In this document: positions 5,803-9,512 of the stretch, one piece after another
Numbering within the stretch: the first letter of the stretch is position 1
How the letters are laid out: every line of letters begins with the position of its first letter
DNA from: UBA11164 sp002420085
GTDB lineage: Bacteria; Pseudomonadota; Gammaproteobacteria; Xanthomonadales; Xanthomonadaceae
Direction: 5' to 3'
Assembly: GCA_031976395.1 (NCBI GenBank)
Contig: DALYLJ010000129.1
Coordinates: forward strand, 1-9,512
Length of the DNA stretch: 9,512 bases
Notes under the pieces: model-generated
Database searches by the model: none
Seen by the model: only the letters and a program-made list of their open reading frames with translations
What the model was told of the DNA's origin: nothing
Program-made: the position numbers and the translations under genes

Positions 5803-6675
5803 TCATTCCAGTTCGCGATGAAAGCACACGGCCTGTTCATGGCCGCGACTGCGGACGTGTTCGGCCATCTTTTCGGCCATGTAGACCGAGCGGTGCCGAC
5901 CGCCGGTACACCCGAATGCGACCGTGACATAGCTGCGGGTTCCGCCCTCGAAGCGGGGCAGCCAGGTGTCGAGCAGAGCGGCGATCTCGCGTGCGAAGTC
6001 GCGCACTTCCGGAATGCCGTCCAGGTGTGTGCGGACCGGCTCGTCACGGCCGGACAAAGGCCGCAACTCGGCCCGCCAGTGCGGGTTGGGCAGGCAGCGG
6101 GTGTCGAACACGAAATCGGCATCGCCGGGGATGCCGTGTTTGTAGGCGAACGACTCGAACAGGATCGACAGGCCGGCCTGACGGACCAGACCGAGTTCGG
6201 TGACCACCAGCCGCCGGAGCTGGTGGACATTGAGATCGCTGGTGTCGATGATCCGGTCGGAAATCGCCCGCAGCGGTGCCAGCAGGTTGCGCTCGCAGGC
6301 GATCGCTTCGGCCAGGGCCGAGCCGTCGTGACTGAGCGGGTGCTTGCGACGGGTTTCGCTGAAACGCTTGATCAGCACTTCGTCGCGGGTGTCGAAGAAG
6401 ATCACGCTCGGTTCGGCACCTTCGGCGGCGGCGGCGGACAGCCAGTGTGGCAACCGGGCTGGTTCACTGCCGAGATTGCGGGCATCGATGGCGACCGCCA
6501 GACCCTGTCGCACCCGTGGCACTGAGGCCGCCAGCCGCACGAACGGCGGCAGCAGGGCGGCCGGCAGGTTGTCGACACAGTCGTAGTCGAGGTCTTCGAG
6601 GGTGTGCAGGGCCACCGTCTTGCCCGAGCCGGACAGGCCGCTGACCACGGTCAGTTGCAGGGGCGGGGCGCTCAC
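5803..6675 (-). CDS. rapZ: RNase adapter / nucleotide-binding protein RapZ
   Basis: The product has 290 residues. Walker A GLSGSGKT lies at 13-20, VDNLP at 34-38, FDTR at 94-97, ETRRKHPL at 107-114, and the C-terminal signature GCTGGRHRSV at 255-264, all typical of the RapZ (YvcJ/YhbJ) family. In E. coli RapZ controls glucosamine-6-phosphate synthase by presenting the small RNA GlmZ to RNase E. Its C-terminal domain senses glucosamine-6-phosphate and binds RNA. Here the protein ends in CFHRELE; the basic Lys-Arg-Lys tail that E. coli needs for RNA binding is missing, so this activity may be absent or different. The GTG at 6675 overlaps the hprK stop as GTGA and is where the family begins. GlmZ-type RNAs are not expected in this lineage, so its target is unknown. 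Confidence 0.95.
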   Translation of the reverse strand: MSAPPLQLTVVSGLSGSGKTVALHTLEDLDYDCVDNLPAALLPPFVRLAASVPRVRQGLAVAIDARNLGSEPARLPHWLSAAAAEGAEPSVIFFDTRDEVLIKRFSETRRKHPLSHDGSALAEAIACERNLLAPLRAISDRIIDTSDLNVHQLRRLVVTELGLVRQAGLSILFESFAYKHGIPGDADFVFDTRCLPNPHWRAELRPLSGRDEPVRTHLDGIPEVRDFAREIAALLDTWLPRFEGGTRSYVTVAFGCTGGRHRSVYMAEKMAEHVRSRGHEQAVCFHRELE

Positions 6676-7625
6676 GTGCTTTCTCGCTGTTGTCGCAGAT
6701 GCTGCTGATGGCGGGCCAGGAACGCCTGCGCCGGGTCGATGCCCTTGGCGCGCAACAGGTGCAGGCGAACCGCTGCCTCCAACAATACCGCCAGGTTGCG
6801 TCCGGGCGCCACCGGCAGGGTGATTACCGGGACCGCCAGGCCGAGGATGTCACGGGTCGAGGTGTCGCCGGTCAGTCGGCTCATGGCGTCGGTGTCGTCG
6901 CTGCGTGCCGGAACCAGATGCACGATCAGGCGCAGGTACTTGTTCCGCTTGATCGCGGTGTGGCCGAACATGTGCCGGATGTTGAGGATGCCCAGGCCAC
7001 GCACTTCCAGCAGATCCTGGAGCAGGGTCGGACAGGTGCCATCGAGTACGTCGGGTGCGATCTGGGTGAACTCCGGAGCATCGTCGGCGACCAGACGATG
7101 ACCGCGCGTGAGCAGTTCGAGGGCCAGTTCGCTCTTGCCGGCGCCGGCTTCGCCGGTGATCAGCACGCCGATCGAGAACACTTCCATGAACACGCCATGC
7201 AAGGTGATTCGGGCCGCCAGCGCCTGAGCCAGCCGGAATTGCAGCAGGGTCAGCAGTTCATGACCGCGCCGGGGCGAGATCCACAATGCGGTCCGGGATT
7301 CCTCGGCGGCTTCGTGCAGGTCGGACGGGCAGGTCTGGTTTTTCGTGATGACCAGGGCCAGCGGCCGGGCCGCGACCATCTTCTGGATGGTTTCCCAGCG
7401 GATGCGTGCCTCCAGGGTGTCGAGGTAGCGCAATTCCTCGGTGCCGATGATCTGCACCTTGTTCGGGTAGATGGTGTTGAGATAGCCCACCAGGGACGGC
7501 AGCCGGGCGAGCGTGCTGCCGGATTCCAGTTCCCGTCCGGCGCCCTCTCGACCCGCCAGCCAGCGCAGTTCGAGCCGCTCGGCCAGTTGTTCGAACAATT
7601 CGCCGGCCGAGATCCGGTCGTTCAT
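6672..7625 (-). CDS. hprK: HPr kinase/phosphorylase
   Basis: The product has 317 residues, normal for the family. HprK phosphorylates HPr on Ser46 with ATP or pyrophosphate and removes the phosphate by phosphorolysis, linking metabolic state to the PTS. The N-terminal domain (about 1-130) is followed by the kinase core: TLHGVFMEV with His143, P-loop GEAGAGKS at 158-165, RGHRLVADDAPEF (174-186) with the catalytic Asp pair, the HprK signature LEVRGLGILNIRHMFG (206-221), and PVAPGRNLAVLLEAA near 271-285. All expected residues are present. The ATG at 7625 overlaps the ptsN stop as ATGA and its own stop overlaps the rapZ start. A substrate HPr with an intact Ser46 is encoded three genes downstream, which supports a working kinase. 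Confidence 0.97.
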   Translation of the reverse strand: MNDRISAGELFEQLAERLELRWLAGREGAGRELESGSTLARLPSLVGYLNTIYPNKVQIIGTEELRYLDTLEARIRWETIQKMVAARPLALVITKNQTCPSDLHEAAEESRTALWISPRRGHELLTLLQFRLAQALAARITLHGVFMEVFSIGVLITGEAGAGKSELALELLTRGHRLVADDAPEFTQIAPDVLDGTCPTLLQDLLEVRGLGILNIRHMFGHTAIKRNKYLRLIVHLVPARSDDTDAMSRLTGDTSTRDILGLAVPVITLPVAPGRNLAVLLEAAVRLHLLRAKGIDPAQAFLARHQQHLRQQREST

Positions 7626-8086
7626 GCCGCCGCGTGGGTGGTCTGGCCTTCCGCAAACAGGGCGATCACGGCATTGCTGTCCGGGGCCTGTCGCAGGCGA
7701 TCGCGGAAGTCGGCCTCGCCGAACAGCGAGGCCAGTTCCGACAGCAGAACCAGGTGTTGGTGGGTGAAGTGCTCGGGCACCGCGAGCGCAAACACCAGAT
7801 CGACCGGTTCGCCGTCGGGGGCGCCGAAATCGACCGGCTCAGCCAGTCGGATGAAGGCGCCGACCGCTTCCTTGAGGCCCTGGCAGCGGCCGTGCGGGAT
7901 GGCGATGCCGTGACCGAGGCCGGTCGAGCCGAGTCGCTCGCGCAGGCACAGGCTGTCGTAGATCGCCGATTCGAGCGCGCTGTCCGGCGCCAGTCGGGCG
8001 GCGATCAGTTCCAGCAGACGTTTCTTGCCGGTGCTGTGTTGATCGAGCAGGACACGCCGGGCCGACAGCAGATCGAGCAGATGCAT
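7622..8086 (-). CDS. ptsN: PTS EIIA(Ntr) nitrogen regulatory protein
   Basis: The product has 154 residues and belongs to the fructose/mannitol-type EIIA fold used by PtsN. The acceptor His65 lies in GLGHGIAIPHGRCQGL (57-71, with family motif GIAIPH), followed by PVDLVFALAVPEHFTHQHLVLLSELA. In other proteobacteria its phosphorylation state controls potassium transport, sigma-54-related functions and stress responses. The ATG at 8086 is chosen from family length and the typical MxLxDLL start; the frame runs on upstream through hpf in another phase. It begins 7 bp after the hpf stop and overlaps hprK by 4 nt. The order rpoN-hpf-ptsN is the classical arrangement, which strengthens the call. Confidence 0.95.
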   Translation of the reverse strand: MHLLDLLSARRVLLDQHSTGKKRLLELIAARLAPDSALESAIYDSLCLRERLGSTGLGHGIAIPHGRCQGLKEAVGAFIRLAEPVDFGAPDGEPVDLVFALAVPEHFTHQHLVLLSELASLFGEADFRDRLRQAPDSNAVIALFAEGQTTHAAA

Positions 8087-8093
8087 GACGGGC

Positions 8094-8420
8094 TCAGCCC
8101 AGATTGCCCGAGCGACTGAGGTTCTCGCCGCGATGATGGTCGGTGAGCTTGTCCTTGTGCTTGATCGCCATGCGATCGAGTTTGTCGGCCAGCAGGTCGA
8201 TGGCGGCGTACATGTCGTCATCAACGGCATCGGCATAGAGGGTCTTGCCGGGTGGGCTCAAGGTCGCCTCGGCCTTGTGCCTGATGCCGTCGAGCGAGAG
8301 GATCACGCGCACGGTGAACGGTTGTTCGAGGTGGCGATCGACCCGTTCGAGCTTGGTCCGGACGTACTCGTTCAGGGCCGGGGTGACGTCGATCTGATGG
8401 CCGCTGATCTCAATCTGCAT
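8094..8420 (-). CDS. hpf: Ribosome hibernation promoting factor, short form
   Basis: The product has 108 residues, slightly longer than E. coli HPF (95) because of a C-terminal extension rich in His, Arg and Asn, but without the extra domain of long HPF. The start MQIEISGHQIDVTPAL and the segment LYADAVDDDMYAAIDLLADKLDRMAIKHKDK are characteristic of the family. HPF binds the 30S mRNA/tRNA channel in stationary phase and promotes inactive 100S ribosomes. The ATG at 8420 has GGAG seven bases upstream. Longer starts upstream (8591) would add about 57 residues with no family match. The leader holds a 15-bp tandem repeat and a weak sigma-54-like site. Confidence 0.95.
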   Translation of the reverse strand: MQIEISGHQIDVTPALNEYVRTKLERVDRHLEQPFTVRVILSLDGIRHKAEATLSPPGKTLYADAVDDDMYAAIDLLADKLDRMAIKHKDKLTDHHRGENLSRSGNLG

Positions 8421-8435
8421 GGCAAAACTCCAGGG

Positions 8436-8465
8436 AACTGACAAGGAAACAACTGACAAAGGAAC
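8436..8465. repeat. 15-bp tandem repeat in the hpf leader
   Basis: AACTGACAAGGAAAC (8436-8450) is followed directly by AACTGACAAAGGAAC (8451-8465); the two differ only by where the extra A sits. AACAGACCC after it may be a decayed third copy. It lies 15 bp before the hpf start codon, just 5' of the GGAG ribosome binding site in the mRNA. Confidence 0.75.
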
Positions 8466-8484
8466 AACAGACCCGCAGGTCGCA

Positions 8485-8500
8485 AGCAAGCGAGCCGCCG
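8485..8500 (-). promoter_or_regulatory. Weak sigma-54-like promoter candidate for hpf
   Basis: On the - strand CGGCGGCTCGCTTGCT has GG and GC dinucleotides separated by 10 bases, as required, and matches GGC and TTGCT of the consensus TGGCACG-N4-TTGCW, but not the inner CACG bases. Transcription would begin near 8474. With only about 8 of 12 conserved positions in a GC-rich background, chance is a serious alternative. Confidence 0.22.
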
Positions 8501-8758
8501 GCATGCGTTTGAAAAACGATACTCTCGATCGCCTCGCGCGTCGCGTGGTCGGCACTGAGCAGGCTACGCTCGGGGCTCGATCCTCGCTCATCGGTGGGCA
8601 GGGTGGTTGCGGCCATCCGTGGCGACAGGGCCGGACTGTCCTTCGACGGCCTGGCGGATGGGCACGCGGACGGCCCGACGCCGGGCGGCGCAGGCCATGG
8701 ATCGGGAATGCGAATGATGGATTCGACCGAGCAGGCCGGGGGATGGGGTGGGCATGAT

Positions 8759-9512
8759 TCAGCCGAGTCGCTGACGCTCGTTCGATGCGGGAATGTTCAT
8801 CGCTTCACGGTATTTTGCCACGGTTCTCCGGGCTACGGGCACTCCGTCGCGCTTGAGTTGCTCGGTGAGCCGGGCGTCGGACAGGGGCCGGCGTGGGTCT
8901 TCCGCTTCGATCAGACGCCGGATCATCGCCTGGATGGCGGTCGCGGAATTGGCGCCGCCTTCGCCGGTGGCTACTCCGGACGAAAAAAAGTGCCTGAATT
9001 CAAAGGTTCCGCGTGGGGTTCGGAGGTATTTCCGGGTGCTGGCGCGGGACACCGTCGATTCATGCAGGCCGAGTTCCTCGGCGACCTCGCGCAGGGTCAA
9101 CGGACGCATCGCCTCGGGACCGTGCTCCAGAAAGGCGGATTGGTGGCGGACGATGGCGCGGGCCACCCGCAACAGGGTGTCGGCGCGGGTTTCCAGGCTG
9201 CGCAGCAGCCACTTGGCCTCCTGCAGTTGGCCGCGCAGATAGGCGGCATTGTCCTGGTCGAGTCGGGCGATCAGGCTGCGGTAGTGATCATTGATCCCCA
9301 GGCGGGGTTGACTGCCGGCGGCCATCCGCACCCGCCAGACGCCCTGGTCGCGCCAGGCGACGCAGTCCGGCCGGATGAATTCCGGCTCGGCGGCATCGAA
9401 GCGCAGGCCGGGTCGGGGATCCAGCGAGCGCAACAGACTGACCGCTTCGTTCATCTCGTCCAGGGTGACGGTCAGTTCGCGGGCCAGCCGGTCCGGTCCG
9501 AGTCGTGCCAGG
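8759..9512 (-). CDS. rpoN: RNA polymerase sigma-54 factor RpoN (C-terminal part)
   Basis: The frame is open to the right edge, giving the last 250 residues of a protein normally near 480; the start lies outside. Visible parts are the core-binding region, a helix-turn-helix (REVAEELGLHESTVSRASTR) followed by YLRTPRGTFEFRHFFSSG, and near the end the RpoN box ARRTVAKYRE with the usual AMNIPAS following. These recognise the -24/-12 promoter elements; sigma-54 needs AAA+ activators to melt DNA. An ATG at 9454 is internal and not the start, since coding continues through the preceding 19 codons. It heads the classical rpoN-hpf-ptsN cluster. Confidence 0.97.
   Translation of the reverse strand, partial: LARLGPDRLARELTVTLDEMNEAVSLLRSLDPRPGLRFDAAEPEFIRPDCVAWRDQGVWRVRMAAGSQPRLGINDHYRSLIARLDQDNAAYLRGQLQEAKWLLRSLETRADTLLRVARAIVRHQSAFLEHGPEAMRPLTLREVAEELGLHESTVSRASTRKYLRTPRGTFEFRHFFSSGVATGEGGANSATAIQAMIRRLIEAEDPRRPLSDARLTEQLKRDGVPVARRTVAKYREAMNIPASNERQRLG

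Larger units (their letters stand above)
8421..8758 (-). other. 338-bp non-coding gap between rpoN and hpf
   Basis: No convincing gene is seen on either strand; the short frames here are low-complexity continuations of hpf or antisense. Near hpf there are the leader repeat (8436-8465) and a possible sigma-54-type site (8485-8500). Small GC-rich arms occur nearer rpoN (for example GCCCG/CGGGC around 8680) but none has a T-run, so I do not call a terminator for rpoN. The gap probably carries the hpf promoter. Confidence 0.6.

Noticed and set aside
6690..7913. 407-residue open frame on the + strand opposite hprK and ptsN
   Set aside because: It is antisense to two genes with full family motifs. 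Its composition (Gln, Gly and Arg rich, no domain) is what high-GC codon bias produces in the mirror frame.
8660..8700. Intrinsic terminator for rpoN
   Set aside because: Only short GC arms (5 bp) are present and no T-run follows on the - strand.

Overview
This is a high-GC window (about 65% G+C in most genes) from a gammaproteobacterium, most likely of the Xanthomonadales/Lysobacterales type or a close relative. The assignment rests on gene order: rpoN, hpf, ptsN, hprK, rapZ, a mannose-type EIIA, HPr and enzyme I in one run, with an mgtE magnesium channel nearby. It is inferred from family knowledge and was not tested by a search.

Left part (1-1263, + strand). The window opens in the 3' end of a lower-GC gene (about 50-58%) whose product ends in a polyproline linker and a PKD/Ig-like domain, probably surface or secreted. 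About 280 bases without a convincing gene follow. They hold an inverted repeat around the gene's 3' end, an extended -10 promoter candidate, a perfect hairpin and a very strong intrinsic terminator, which together could make a small RNA of about 92 nt. Then comes tsaB, a subunit of the tRNA t6A37 modification machinery.

Middle (1264-3290). tsaB and mgtE converge on a 16-bp palindrome. mgtE (- strand) encodes a complete Mg2+ channel with N, CBS and membrane domains. A small lipoprotein gene lies divergently upstream on the + strand. The space between them carries three successive hairpins, the last with a T-run, so a second structured RNA or leader is possible.

Right part (3309-9512, - strand). 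Transcription runs right to left: rpoN (3' half only), a 338-bp gap, hpf, ptsN, hprK, rapZ, a 115-bp gap with a perfect 11-bp hairpin, EIIA(Man), HPr, ptsI. Four junctions overlap: ptsN/hprK by ATGA, hprK/rapZ by GTGA, EIIA/HPr by 8 nt, and HPr/ptsI by GTGA. This indicates one translationally coupled operon.

Functionally the operon is a phosphorelay: EI (His191) to HPr (His15) to EIIA(Man) (His10) and EIIA(Ntr) (His65), with HprK able to act on HPr Ser46. No EIIB or EIIC sugar permease is present, so the system looks regulatory rather than transport-linked. The named genes are ordinary members of known families. The unexplained material is the two structured intergenic regions, the hairpin inside the operon, the repeat-bearing hpf leader, and a RapZ that lacks the basic C-terminal tail known from E. 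coli.
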